Positions 19,641 through 29,749 of a stretch of DNA of 64,000 bases are shown one piece after another; positions within the stretch are counted from its first letter, which is position 1; the number at the start of each line of letters is the position of its first letter. The notes below the pieces were generated by a model. It searched no databases and was not told the origin of the DNA. It saw only the letters and a program-made list of their open reading frames with translations. A program made the translations under genes and the position numbers. The DNA comes from Sulfurimonas sp. SAG-AH-194-C20 (lineage in GTDB: Bacteria > Campylobacterota > Campylobacteria > Campylobacterales > Sulfurimonadaceae): contig NZ_JAEMVD010000001.1 of the NCBI RefSeq assembly GCF_029215975.1, positions 1 to 64,000 of the forward strand. Direction: 5' to 3'.

Positions 19641-22600
19641 TTAAACATTATAGTACGTTGCATTTGGATGGTAAACAACTAACGCAGATGTAGACTGCTC
19701 GGGATGAATCTGAAAAGTCTCACTTAGCTCTATTCCAAACTCTTCAGGCTTAAGCAAATTAAAGAGTGGACGGTTGAGTTCTAAGTCGGGACAAGCCGCA
19801 TAACCAAAACTATAACGGCTCCCTTGGTACTTGTTCATCTGCACATCTGCTAGTGTAGGCTTTTCACCCTCTGCAATGTTAAGGTCAAGACGAACTTGTT
19901 TATGAGCTATCTCGGCGAGTGCTTCTGCGAGTTCAACACCAAGACCATGAAACTGGTAGTACTCAGTATAGTTACCCTCATCATAGATAAGACGCTCTGC
20001 ATCACTGAGTTTAGCTCCAGCACTAACGCAGCTTAGTGCTATAACATCATGTCTATCACTATGAAAAAAGTCGCTAAGCGCACGGTGCGGTGCTTTTCTT
20101 TGACGTGGGAAAGAGAACTTCTCTACTGCGTTTACTCTTACATCTTCAAGAGAGTCTCTGTTAATCTCTGACTCACTAAAGTAACCCTCACTCTCATCGA
20201 AAATAAGGAGCTCTTTATCATCACTTCTACACGGCCAGTAACCATAAATGATAGTAGGCTCAAAAAGTTTTTCATCAAGAAATTGTTTTTTGAGTTTTTC
20301 ATAAGCTGGCCAGACAACTTCGTCGAGTTGTTTTTGATATGCCTCTTTTTCCATTCCCTTAGAGCTATAACCCCAGCGAGATTTAAAAAGGATTTTATGG
20401 TTTATCCACTCAAACGCCATCTCGATTTGCTGCTGCGTTAGTTTTATCTCACGTCTTCCCCAAAAAGGAGGTGTTGGAACTTTTACATCATAACTTGGCA
20501 TTTTCAACTCAGAAAATGGAGGAATGATTATCTCTTTTTTCTCAACTCTCTGGATTACAGGTGCATCAGGATGTAAGTTTGTGTCCATATTTCCAGCTTC
20601 TATACGGCTCATGGCTGTAACTCCATCAAAGGCATCTTTACAGTAAAATATCGGTCCATCATAAGCAGGGCGACAAAAGTCATCTATAAAGTTTCTTGTT
20701 AAGGCTGCTCCTCCAAGAAGAATAGGAATAGTTATTCCTTTTTCTTTGAGAATACCTAAGTTTTCAAGCATAACTTGCGTTGATTTTACAAGTAAACCAC
20801 TCATACCTAAAGCGGAAACATGCCCCTCTTGCATATTTGCTAAGAACTTATCTAGGTCTACTTTTATACCAAGGTTATTTACTTTAAAACCATTGTTTGA
20901 GAGAATGATGTCAACGAGATTTTTCCCAACATCATGTACATCACCTTTTACAGTTCCAAGAGCGAGTGTTGTGTCCACATCTTTTTCTATCTTTGGAAGG
21001 TGTGGATTGAGATGGTCCACTGTTTTTTTCATTGTTTCTGCTGATTGGAGTACAAAAGGGAGTTGCATTTGTCCACTACCAAAGAGTTCCCCAACTACTT
21101 TCATCGCATCTATTAGAATCTCGTTGACGATAACTTCTGGTTTTATCTTATGACGTGCCTCTTCTACGAGAGGTATCATTCTGTCTTTGTCTCCATCCAT
21201 TAAGAGTTTAGCAATTTTTTCTTCATCACTCATAGCAAGATACTCTTCATCAACTGCATCATTATCCACAGCTTCTTTAGTGCTAAAGTGCTCTATGAAT
21301 GTAAAAAGTGCTTCTCCATTTGGTTTACGGTTAAAAATCAAATCATCACAAATCTCTTGTTCTTCTTTTGGAATTTTGTTAAGAGGGATGATGTGTTTAA
21401 CATTGATGATAACAGAAGTGAGTCCTGCTTGAACACAGTGATGTAAAAACATAGAGTTTAAGTACGGTCGCGCATCTTTGTCAAGTCCAAAAGAGATGTT
21501 TGAAAGTCCTAAAATAGCACCAACTTCAGGATGTTTTTTACGAAGTCCACGAATAGCCTCAATGGTGTTAATACCTGCTTCAAAATACTCTGAATCACCA
21601 GAACCTAGTGTAAAAGTTAGCAGGTCAAAAACAAGGTCTTCTTTTTTTAGGCCGTGACGATTTGTAGCAAGATCGATAATTCTGTCGGCAACTTTTAGTT
21701 TATCTTCTATACTTTTTGCCATTCCGACTTCATCTATAGTAAGACAAACTAAACTCGCTCCATATTTTTTTGCAAGTTGACAGACTGCATCAAACTTAGG
21801 CTCGCCATCTTCAAGGTTTACTGAGTTAAGTATAGCTTTTCCACCGATGTTTTTAAGAGCAGTCTCAAGCCCTTTTGTCTGTGTTGAGTCAGGCATAAGA
21901 GGAAGTGCAATCTTTTGTGCATACATCCCCATGACTTCATTCATATCTTTTGTCTCATCTCGACCTGCAAAGCCGACATTTACATCGACTAGGTGAGCAC
22001 CTGCACGGACTTGTTGTTGCGCAACGGAGAGAGTCCCCTCATAATCTTCTGCGAGTAAAAGTTCACGAAATGCTTTACTCCCCGTTGCGTTTGAGCGTTC
22101 CCCTATAAGAAGAGGAGCTGGTTCTTGCATGAGCTCTACTGTGTTAAAGAGTGAAGCTACTGCGTTTGGATGAGAACCTGTTGCCGGTTTTGGTGTTTTG
22201 TCTTTGACTGCGTTTACTAGAGCACGGATATGCTGAGGGGTAGTTCCACAACATCCTCCCAAGAAACTTACACCGTCATACTGTAAAAACTTCTCTTGTT
22301 GTACTACAAACTCATCTGGTCCCATAGGGTAGTAAGTGTAGCCACCACGGTTTTGTGGGAGTCCTGCGTTTGCATGAACACTGATGGGTTTATGCCAAAG
22401 TTCTGAGAGAGTTTTTACATGTTTGAGTACTTGTTCAGGTCCTGTTCCACAGTTAAAACCAAGAGAAAGAATGTCAAAAGGCTCTAAAATAGTAGCGATA
22501 GTCTGCGCATCTGTACCGATAAGCATAGTTCCACTCAGCTCAATAGTTACAGAAATCATAATAGGAATTTCTACCTCTTTTTGACGGTTTGCCTCTTGAC

Positions 22601-23135
22601 ATGCATGAAGTGCCGCTTTTATCTGAAGAGGATCTTGGCAAGTCTCTAGTAGAAATATATCTGCACCACCATCGATGAGAGCCTTACAAAAATCCGTATA
22701 ACCCTCATACATAGTGTCATAGTCGATGTGACCAAGGGAAGGAAGTTTTGTACCAGGACCAACACTTCCCAAACAAAAACGCGGATGCTCGGGTGTTGAG
22801 AACTCGTTACAGATGTCTTTAACAATCTTTGCACCTGCAAAAGTGAGCTCGTATGCTCTGTTGGCGATTTGATACTCATCTAAAACCCAAGAGAATGAAC
22901 CAAAGGTATTTGTAGTGATGAAATCAGCACCAGCCGTAAGATAAGCACTGTAAATATCATTTAAAATTTGGGGAGCAGTAACATTTAAAAGCTCGTTACA
23001 GCCCTCATTACCCTCCCACATTTCTGGAGTAATATCATCATCGCGTTGCTGGAGTTGTGTACCCATAGCACCATCTATGATAAGTGGACGAGTTTTTATA
23101 GTGTTAAGAATGTATTGTTTAGTAGTCATAATCAT
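19641..23135 (-). CDS. metH: cobalamin-dependent methionine synthase
   Basis: MetH transfers a methyl group from methyl-tetrahydrofolate to homocysteine through cob(I)alamin. All four modules are present in 1164 residues: a homocysteine domain with IDGAMGTQLQ and the zinc motif GGCCGTTP (about residue 293), a pterin domain (about 335-600), a B12 domain with the lower-ligand motif DVHDVGKN (about 730), and an activation domain ending with YSFGYAACPDLELN. The second ATG (23129) is an equally good start. No B12 riboswitch is recognisable in the 200 bases upstream. Confidence 0.96.
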   Translation of the reverse strand: MIMTTKQYILNTIKTRPLIIDGAMGTQLQQRDDDITPEMWEGNEGCNELLNVTAPQILNDIYSAYLTAGADFITTNTFGSFSWVLDEYQIANRAYELTFAGAKIVKDICNEFSTPEHPRFCLGSVGPGTKLPSLGHIDYDTMYEGYTDFCKALIDGGADIFLLETCQDPLQIKAALHACQEANRQKEVEIPIMISVTIELSGTMLIGTDAQTIATILEPFDILSLGFNCGTGPEQVLKHVKTLSELWHKPISVHANAGLPQNRGGYTYYPMGPDEFVVQQEKFLQYDGVSFLGGCCGTTPQHIRALVNAVKDKTPKPATGSHPNAVASLFNTVELMQEPAPLLIGERSNATGSKAFRELLLAEDYEGTLSVAQQQVRAGAHLVDVNVGFAGRDETKDMNEVMGMYAQKIALPLMPDSTQTKGLETALKNIGGKAILNSVNLEDGEPKFDAVCQLAKKYGASLVCLTIDEVGMAKSIEDKLKVADRIIDLATNRHGLKKEDLVFDLLTFTLGSGDSEYFEAGINTIEAIRGLRKKHPEVGAILGLSNISFGLDKDARPYLNSMFLHHCVQAGLTSVIINVKHIIPLNKIPKEEQEICDDLIFNRKPNGEALFTFIEHFSTKEAVDNDAVDEEYLAMSDEEKIAKLLMDGDKDRMIPLVEEARHKIKPEVIVNEILIDAMKVVGELFGSGQMQLPFVLQSAETMKKTVDHLNPHLPKIEKDVDTTLALGTVKGDVHDVGKNLVDIILSNNGFKVNNLGIKVDLDKFLANMQEGHVSALGMSGLLVKSTQVMLENLGILKEKGITIPILLGGAALTRNFIDDFCRPAYDGPIFYCKDAFDGVTAMSRIEAGNMDTNLHPDAPVIQRVEKKEIIIPPFSELKMPSYDVKVPTPPFWGRREIKLTQQQIEMAFEWINHKILFKSRWGYSSKGMEKEAYQKQLDEVVWPAYEKLKKQFLDEKLFEPTIIYGYWPCRSDDKELLIFDESEGYFSESEINRDSLEDVRVNAVEKFSFPRQRKAPHRALSDFFHSDRHDVIALSCVSAGAKLSDAERLIYDEGNYTEYYQFHGLGVELAEALAEIAHKQVRLDLNIAEGEKPTLADVQMNKYQGSRYSFGYAACPDLELNRPLFNLLKPEEFGIELSETFQIHPEQSTSALVVYHPNATYYNV

Positions 23136-23310
23136 CAGTTCTTTGCATTTAAAATATAGTTATAGATTTTAACATAAAGTATCTGATAAAAAGGTTTAGA
23201 TGCAGGATATAATATTTTTCATTAAGTCTCAAATTTTTATCACATAATAAGCAAATATAATAATAGTTATAATAAAAATATTTATTTAATGAGTAAAATT
23301 AGACTAACTT
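23136..23310. other. divergent metH-ccoG intergenic region
   Basis: This is AT-rich DNA (long A/T tracts around 23160-23300) holding the two divergent promoters. No riboswitch-like conserved boxes are seen. Confidence 0.5.
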
Positions 23311-23319
23311 TGATATAAT
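23311..23319 (+). promoter_or_regulatory. extended -10 promoter of ccoG
   Basis: The sequence TGA-TATAAT is an exact extended -10 element 30 bases before the ATG. The leader ends with acaggaga. Confidence 0.6.
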
Positions 23320-23348
23320 GGCTGGACATTATACAGGAGAATTTTAAA

Positions 23349-24794
23349 ATGAAGACAGAATCAAATGGCTTTACTATAGCAAAACCATGGAGATATAAAA
23401 GATACTATCTCTATGCTTTTGCTACACTATTTACACTCGTCTTGCCTTGGATTAAAGTGAATGGAAACCACTTTTTTTTACTGAGTTTTGATAAACTACA
23501 ACTGCACCTTGCCTTTATCCGTTTTGATATGCAAGAACTTTATTTGATGCCGTTTTTGCTAATGCTAATGTTTTTAGGAATATTTGGCATTACCGTTTTA
23601 GGTGGGCGTATTTTCTGTGGATGGTTATGCCCACAGACTATTTTCCGTGTTTTTTATCGTGACTTAATTGAAACGTCCATTGTTAGATTGCGTAAACGTA
23701 TCAAAAACAAACAAGAAGAACCGGATATGTCTTTAAGAGAAAACAAGATTAAGAAATTACTTGCAGTGGCTATCGCTATTCCTCTTGCTATTTTAGCTGC
23801 ATCAGATTTTTTATGGTATTTTGTTCCTCCTGTAGATTTTTTTAACTACCTTGAGGATATATCAAACCACTGGACACTTTTTGGAATAGTTATCGGAGTG
23901 GCACTTTTTCTACTTTACGATATTATTATTCTAAAAGAGAACTTTTGTGTGTATGTTTGTCCTTATTCACGTGTTCAGTCAATTCTTTATGATGAGCATA
24001 CTGTTATGGCACTCTATGATATGCATAGAGGTGGTGAAATATATGATGAGCATCACAACAAAAACTTTTCAAAACAGAAAGATTTACAAGCTTTTAAACC
24101 GGCGGCTGAGTGTACTACTTGCGAATCCTGTGTTACAGTTTGCCCAACGCATATTGACATACGAAAAGGCTTACAACTTGAGTGCATAAACTGTCTTGAG
24201 TGTGTTGATGCTTGTACAACAGTTATGGGCAAACTTGGGAAACCTTCTCTTGTAACTTGGTCGAGTGACTATGAGATAGTAGATAGAAAAGGAAAAACAA
24301 AATATTTCCGTCCTAAGATTATAGGCTATATTGTTCTCTTAATTGGAATTAGTGTTATTCTTGGAATGATGGGTAGTAAAAAAGAGCATATGCTTTTAAA
24401 TATAAATAAAGAAAATCGCCTCTACTCAACAAAGGTTATGCCTGATGGTAAGGTGAGAGTAGATAACTCTTATGTCTTCTTATTGCAAAATACAGAACAA
24501 GAAAAAATGAAATTTTATTTTGAAGTTTTAATGCCTACTGCAATGAAAGGCAAAATTACTATTTTAAAACCAACAAAACCATTTCAAGCAAAACCTGGGA
24601 TACGAAAGAAAAAAATAGTTACATTGAGTACAACAGATATTTTAGTAAACAACTCCATGAAAGATAGTGTGATTCCTATCACTATCCATGCATATGCATT
24701 TGATAAAGAGGGTAAAAAAAGTGAGAAAATATCAGTTTTTAGAAAATCAAGTTTTATCTTTCCAAAAGAGGGTGTTTTAAAGAGTAGTAAATAA
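23349..24794 (+). CDS. ccoG: cytochrome c oxidase accessory protein CcoG (FixG/RdxA)
   Basis: This is a membrane polyferredoxin needed for assembly of cbb3-type oxidase, acting in copper handling. The protein has 481 residues and about five membrane segments. Cys motifs on the membrane part are GGRIFCGWLCPQT and CVYVCPYSR. Two 4Fe-4S clusters follow in CTTCESCVTVCP and CINCLECVDAC (about residues 254-290). A C-terminal immunoglobulin-like periplasmic domain follows the last membrane segment. The ccoNOQP genes are not in this window. Confidence 0.95.
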   Translation: MKTESNGFTIAKPWRYKRYYLYAFATLFTLVLPWIKVNGNHFFLLSFDKLQLHLAFIRFDMQELYLMPFLLMLMFLGIFGITVLGGRIFCGWLCPQTIFRVFYRDLIETSIVRLRKRIKNKQEEPDMSLRENKIKKLLAVAIAIPLAILAASDFLWYFVPPVDFFNYLEDISNHWTLFGIVIGVALFLLYDIIILKENFCVYVCPYSRVQSILYDEHTVMALYDMHRGGEIYDEHHNKNFSKQKDLQAFKPAAECTTCESCVTVCPTHIDIRKGLQLECINCLECVDACTTVMGKLGKPSLVTWSSDYEIVDRKGKTKYFRPKIIGYIVLLIGISVILGMMGSKKEHMLLNINKENRLYSTKVMPDGKVRVDNSYVFLLQNTEQEKMKFYFEVLMPTAMKGKITILKPTKPFQAKPGIRKKKIVTLSTTDILVNNSMKDSVIPITIHAYAFDKEGKKSEKISVFRKSSFIFPKEGVLKSSK

Positions 24795-24847
24795 GACTTT
24801 AACAATAAATGGGCTAAACTCTGAGTATATATATTTTGGAGTTTAGT

Positions 24848-27800
24848 GTGTTTAATAATAAAAAAAATATTTTTATCGGTCTCTTCCTGCTTTATACAAG
24901 CCTTAGTTTTCTGCTTCCATTTTTCCTAAAACCACAGCTTATTAGTCTCATAGAAGAAAATACAAAAACTTTAGTGCAGATAAAAAGTATCTCGTTTAAT
25001 CCTTTTGTCTTTTCACTATCCCTTAATGATGTCTCTCTCTGGGATGAGCAAAATGCAAGACTAATCTCTTTTGATGCTTTAAGTACTAACATAGAACCTA
25101 CTTCACTCCTTTACGGGGCACTACATATAAAAAATATCACTCTTGTTAAACCAAAAGTATTTGTAACTTACAATAAAAATAAAAGTATTAATCTTTTAAA
25201 TAGTTTTACATCACAGAGTAGTGAAGATACGACTAGCGAAGAGAGTAACTCTTTACCAAGAGTGATTGTAGATAACATTACAATCCAAGAGGGCTCTCTT
25301 GAGTATAAAGACTATACTCGTAAAGAACTTTTTGTATTTACTCTTAATGATATAGGTTTTTCACTTCTTGATATTGATACGGGTAATATGAATAGCAGTC
25401 AAGCTCAAATGAGAGTGTATAGCACACTAGGAGATGGTGGTTTTGTAGATTTCAGGTCCAATGTTCATTCTCTTAATCCTTTTATGGTGAGTGGTAGTGT
25501 GGCATTTGAAGCAAGTAAACTCTATACACAGTGGAAATACTTTAAAGAAGAACTCAAGCTTGAGGTTGCAGATGGTAAAATCTCTTTTGAGGGTGAGTAT
25601 GCGTTTAACAGTGCAGATTTAAATGCTACAACAATAAGTCATCTTAATGTATCACTAGAAAAATTAAGAATAATTCCAAAAGACGACTATAGAGATATTT
25701 TAAATTTAGACCTATTGCATATTGATAATATTACCGTGAAACCCTTTAGTCAAAGTGTGAATATTGATAAAATAGGGCTCGAAGGCTTAAGTGTACATGT
25801 GAAACGCTCCAAAGATAAAAATATAGATTGGCTTAGGTATACAGAAATAAAATATGATACAACGACAACTACAAAAGAGCAGAAGAGTGGAGCACCTTGG
25901 AGTGTAGATATAAGAGATGTAGCACTTGAAAATATCAAACTCGCCTTTATCGATGAGGGGATGAAAGAAGCTAGTACAACTAGTATAGAGAAAGTAAATA
26001 TATATGCACAAGCGATTTCTATCAAAACAGAAGAGAGCGTGAGTGTAGTAGTAAAAGATTCAAACCTCAGTATAGACGGTTTTCTTGTAGTAAACAAACT
26101 ACACAATGAAAAACTACTTGCTTTTAAACATTTTGTCACTCATGGGATAAAGGTAAATACACAAAAAAAGAGTGTAGAGATAAGTAAAGCAGTACTTGAT
26201 GGCTTTAATGTTTACCTTCAGAGATATAAAAATAAGAGTTTAAATATAGAGAGCTTTTTTACAAAAAGCGAGAGAAAAAAAGCTAAAACAACTCCTAAAA
26301 CAGAGGAGTATCATATACTGCTAAAAGAGTTTTTTCTCTCAGATGCAGGTCTTAGTTTCAAAGACAGAAGTTTAGCAAAAGTGCAAACACAAAGAGTGGA
26401 TAAGTTTAATCTTCATCTGTATGATATAGACTCACAAAAACAAACTTGGCTCTCGTATAAGGGTGGACTGCGTTTAAACAAGAGTGCAAACTTGTACCTT
26501 AAGGGAAAAGTGAGACATACCCCTCTAAAACAAGAGGGTACATTCACCCTAAAAAATCTTAAACTGCAGTTTTTAAACCCTTACCTCAAAGAGAAGAGTT
26601 ATCTTCATCTAAGCGATGGAGAAATCTTTTTTAAGGGAAGTAGTCGATATGCAGTCTCTTCAAAGTCTGCTGATTTAGAGCTTAAAAGCTCTTTTGTTTT
26701 GAGCTCTTTAACACTCAATGATGTAAGAGAAAAAACACCACTACTCTTTTTAGAAAGATTACAAACAGACTCTATAACTTTAGAACTCTCTCCTAATCGT
26801 CTCTATATTGATGAGGTAAATGTAGCAAACTTTTATGTTGATGCTATGATAGATGAAAACCATGTAATGAACTTCTCAAAACTTTCAAAGCCTTCTTTAG
26901 CGAGCAAAAAAACTCTAAAAAAAGAATCCAATCAAGATATTTTTCCTGTAACAATACTCAAAGTAAATCTTGCATCAAGTAGTGCAAAATTTAGCGACTA
27001 CTCTATCCCAATAAAATTCTCAACCTATATTCATAATCTTGATGGTGTGATATATGCGATATCTAATACTCAAAATGAAACATCGTATATAAATATATCA
27101 GGTGATGTAGATGAGTATGGTTCTGCAAAACTTGAAGGAAGTATAGCAAGTTCAAATCCTAAGTCTTATACTGACTTAAATCTTAACTTTAAAAACTTAG
27201 ACTTGAACAGTTTAAGTGGTTATAGTGCTTCTTTCGCAGGGCATGAGATAGACTCTGGAAAACTATATCTAGATTTAGGATATGATATTTTTGATTCTGA
27301 GCTTAAAGGTTCAAACAGTATTATGATGAAAAATGTTGTACTTGGCAAAGAGATAGACGATGAAAATATTACAGTTTTACCTCTTGGTTTTGTCTTAGGC
27401 TTACTTGAAGATAGCGATGGGATAATAGATATTGAAATGCCAGTTGAGGGGAATGTTGATGAGCCTGATTTCAAGTATGGCACTTTAGTACTTAAAACTT
27501 TAGGGGGACTCATTGCTAAGGCAGTTACATCGCCATTTAAGTTTTTAGGCTCAGTGATGGGATTTGATGCAGAGAATTTTGAGTACCTAAACTTTGAAGC
27601 AGGAAGTGCTACTATTCCACCTCCTCAGAGAGAAAAACTTGACCAACTTTCAAAAATGATGCTTAAAAAACCAAAAATAAATTTAAAATTATCTGCTCCA
27701 TATGATGCTGTATATGACAAGCAAGCACTACAGTTTGATAAGCTTATAGATTTAGTGATGCAAAAAAGTGGACTTAAAAACAGAAAAGAGCATGAGAGTG

Positions 27801-28132
27801 CTATGACAATAGATCTACTTGAAGATATCTATGCAGAGCTACAAGATGATAAGGTAATAGATACAATACGAGAAGAACTAGAAAAAGAGTATGAAGGTGA
27901 AGCTTTACAAAGAAAGTATCACAACAGCTTGATTCTTCTGTGCAGAGATATTCAAGAGCTTAGTTCAAGTGCACTTCTTGACTTAGCTAACAAACGCAGA
28001 CAAAATATTTATGACTATATGACACAAGAGAAAAGTATAAATAAAAACCGATTTATAAAAGAAAAACCTCTAGCAGTAGAGAGCGAAAGCGAGGAGTCAA
28101 TAGCATTTCATATACAAATAGAAATAAAATAG
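24848..28132 (+). CDS. DUF748 (AsmA-like) envelope protein
   Basis: This protein is about 1094 residues. The GTG at 24848 is preferred over the track's TTG at 24836 because ggag lies 7 bases before it. One N-terminal membrane anchor (IFIGLFLLYTSLSFLLPFF) is followed by a very long beta-rich periplasmic region and a charged C-terminal part with PPPQREKLDQLSKMM, typical of DUF748 proteins. Relatives of the AsmA/TamB group bridge the periplasm and move or limit phospholipids at the outer membrane; that role is by family only. Monocistronic. Confidence 0.82.
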   Translation: MFNNKKNIFIGLFLLYTSLSFLLPFFLKPQLISLIEENTKTLVQIKSISFNPFVFSLSLNDVSLWDEQNARLISFDALSTNIEPTSLLYGALHIKNITLVKPKVFVTYNKNKSINLLNSFTSQSSEDTTSEESNSLPRVIVDNITIQEGSLEYKDYTRKELFVFTLNDIGFSLLDIDTGNMNSSQAQMRVYSTLGDGGFVDFRSNVHSLNPFMVSGSVAFEASKLYTQWKYFKEELKLEVADGKISFEGEYAFNSADLNATTISHLNVSLEKLRIIPKDDYRDILNLDLLHIDNITVKPFSQSVNIDKIGLEGLSVHVKRSKDKNIDWLRYTEIKYDTTTTTKEQKSGAPWSVDIRDVALENIKLAFIDEGMKEASTTSIEKVNIYAQAISIKTEESVSVVVKDSNLSIDGFLVVNKLHNEKLLAFKHFVTHGIKVNTQKKSVEISKAVLDGFNVYLQRYKNKSLNIESFFTKSERKKAKTTPKTEEYHILLKEFFLSDAGLSFKDRSLAKVQTQRVDKFNLHLYDIDSQKQTWLSYKGGLRLNKSANLYLKGKVRHTPLKQEGTFTLKNLKLQFLNPYLKEKSYLHLSDGEIFFKGSSRYAVSSKSADLELKSSFVLSSLTLNDVREKTPLLFLERLQTDSITLELSPNRLYIDEVNVANFYVDAMIDENHVMNFSKLSKPSLASKKTLKKESNQDIFPVTILKVNLASSSAKFSDYSIPIKFSTYIHNLDGVIYAISNTQNETSYINISGDVDEYGSAKLEGSIASSNPKSYTDLNLNFKNLDLNSLSGYSASFAGHEIDSGKLYLDLGYDIFDSELKGSNSIMMKNVVLGKEIDDENITVLPLGFVLGLLEDSDGIIDIEMPVEGNVDEPDFKYGTLVLKTLGGLIAKAVTSPFKFLGSVMGFDAENFEYLNFEAGSATIPPPQREKLDQLSKMMLKKPKINLKLSAPYDAVYDKQALQFDKLIDLVMQKSGLKNRKEHESAMTIDLLEDIYAELQDDKVIDTIREELEKEYEGEALQRKYHNSLILLCRDIQELSSSALLDLANKRRQNIYDYMTQEKSINKNRFIKEKPLAVESESEESIAFHIQIEIK

Positions 28133-28140
28133 CTTTTAGG

Positions 28141-28146
28141 TATAAT
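28141..28146 (+). promoter_or_regulatory. -10 element before the yeiH-like gene
   Basis: TATAAT lies 41 bases before the ATG, within the short gap after the DUF748 gene. The ribosome binding site aaagga follows. Confidence 0.5.
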
Positions 28147-28186
28147 TGCATTTATAGTTACAATTATTTAAATACAAAGGATTTAG

Positions 28187-29194
28187 ATGTTTAAAATATC
28201 TAAATATAAAAAATACACAAGAGGTCTGCTTGCGAGTATAGTCGTAGCAATGATGGCATATACAGTCACTCAATTTATTTCATTTAGTACGGCCACGGTT
28301 GCCATTATTTTAGGAATGTTAGTTGGAAATATCTTTTTTAAAACATTTCATGGTGATGGTTCACACTACAAAGCGGGTGTAAAGTTTGCAGAGAAAGATT
28401 TACTTATGTTCGCCATAGCACTTATGGGAATAAACCTTAACTTTACAATGCTTGCTAACTTAGGTGTTCAAACTATTTTAATCATCGTTGCAGGAATGAT
28501 TTTTACCATTTTTATGGGTCTGTTTTTAGGAAAACTTTTTAAACTTAACCCGCAACTCTCACTTATGATAGGTATAGGAAATGGTGTTTGTGGAAGTTCT
28601 GCAATCGCTGCTACATCAGGTGTTGCAAAAGTAAAAAGTAATGATATCGGTATTAGTATTGCACTTGTGAACCTTATGGGAACTATAGGTATATTTTTAG
28701 CACCTTTTCTCGCACACTCTTTAGGTTTTAGCGACATTCAAGCAGGGGTGTATACGGGAAATACTCTTCAAGCAGTCGGTCAAGCAGTTGCAGCAGGATT
28801 TAGCATATCTCCTGAAGCGGGGCATTATGCAACAGTTGTAAAAATGGGACGAGTCCTCCTTCTTGTTCCTCTTGTCCTCATTCTGATATACATCGCAAAA
28901 AAAGAGGCTAAAGTTGGCGATGAGGTAGATGAGAAAGTAAAAGTGGGTGTGCCATCTTTCATACTCTGGTTTGTCTTTTTCTCTGTTATTGCTTCTCTTG
29001 GTTTACTTCCAAAAGAGATAGAGACACTTATAGGAACTGTGAGTCACTACATTACACTTATAGCCATGAGTGCGATAGGACTAATGATACACTTTGGAAC
29101 GATCGTTAAAACTGCAGGTACTGCATTTAAAGTGTCATCTATTCTTTTTGCTCTGCAGTTAATGTTTAGTGCTTTGCTTATTAGTATGTTGTAA
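28187..29194 (+). CDS. YeiH-type (UPF0324) integral membrane protein, putative sulfate exporter family
   Basis: This protein has 335 residues and about ten hydrophobic segments. The family blocks GIGNGVCGSSAIAATSGV, GIFLAPFLAH and YTGNTLQAVGQAVAAGF are clear. The family is annotated as a putative sulfate exporter or as a transporter linked to sulfonate breakdown. The actual substrate is not fixed, although sulfate or sulfite export would suit a sulfur oxidiser (inference). Confidence 0.85.
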   Translation: MFKISKYKKYTRGLLASIVVAMMAYTVTQFISFSTATVAIILGMLVGNIFFKTFHGDGSHYKAGVKFAEKDLLMFAIALMGINLNFTMLANLGVQTILIIVAGMIFTIFMGLFLGKLFKLNPQLSLMIGIGNGVCGSSAIAATSGVAKVKSNDIGISIALVNLMGTIGIFLAPFLAHSLGFSDIQAGVYTGNTLQAVGQAVAAGFSISPEAGHYATVVKMGRVLLLVPLVLILIYIAKKEAKVGDEVDEKVKVGVPSFILWFVFFSVIASLGLLPKEIETLIGTVSHYITLIAMSAIGLMIHFGTIVKTAGTAFKVSSILFALQLMFSALLISML

Positions 29195-29281
29195 GTCAAG
29201 CTTAGATAAAAGTTTTTAAGGGCATTATTTGAAATAAAACACTATAATTTATAAAAATAGTTTTTAAAGGAGTTTAGCGTC

Positions 29282-29749
29282 ATGTCAAATCTGCCTAGCA
29301 CACTTAACTCCTTTTGGCTCTGGAGAGAGATCTCCTCTAAACTTGGTGTTTCAAATCCAGCATATAAGTACTGGAAAAATACACCGAGTCTTAAACTTAA
29401 CAACAAGTATGTCTTTTTACAAAAAGAGACACTTCCCCCAAAACACATGCATATAGAAGAAATTCTCACAGATCTCTCCGGACACTTACCTATAAAATAT
29501 GCTTCTGATCAACTTCATGTGAATGAGCATCTCTTTTCTAGCGACAAGATGAAGCTTCACCGTGATTTTGAATACAAGTTTGTCGAAGATGTGAAGTTTG
29601 TAAATATCAAAAAGTTTTTTCGTGAAAACGGTATAAAAGTAACGAAAAACTCTCTTGTTCAACTGGGGAAACTTAAAGATTTAGAGCTAAGTGTAGATTC
29701 AACTTTTTACAGACTCAAAGATGATTATGCAGTAGTAGTTTACGACTAA
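29282..29749 (+). CDS. uncharacterised protein upstream of LapB-like gene
   Basis: This protein has 155 residues with no signal peptide or membrane segment. The N-terminal stretch FWLWREISSKLGVSNPAYKYW looks like a helix-turn-helix-type segment, but no known family is recognised. The C-terminal half is beta-rich. It is coupled to the next gene by a one-base overlap (TAATG), so it belongs to the LapB-like/rnc/aroC operon. It probably starts from its own ribosome binding site aaaggag. Confidence 0.6.
   Translation: MSNLPSTLNSFWLWREISSKLGVSNPAYKYWKNTPSLKLNNKYVFLQKETLPPKHMHIEEILTDLSGHLPIKYASDQLHVNEHLFSSDKMKLHRDFEYKFVEDVKFVNIKKFFRENGIKVTKNSLVQLGKLKDLELSVDSTFYRLKDDYAVVVYD

Noticed and set aside
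20746-21153. 135-codon ORF opposite metH
   Set aside because: MetH domains cover this region with intact motifs; the plus-strand frame has low-complexity Ser/Phe/Thr content typical of antisense shadows.
23136-23348. Possible cobalamin riboswitch upstream of metH
   Set aside because: No B12-box-like conserved sequence or suitable stem was found; the region is simple AT-rich promoter DNA.
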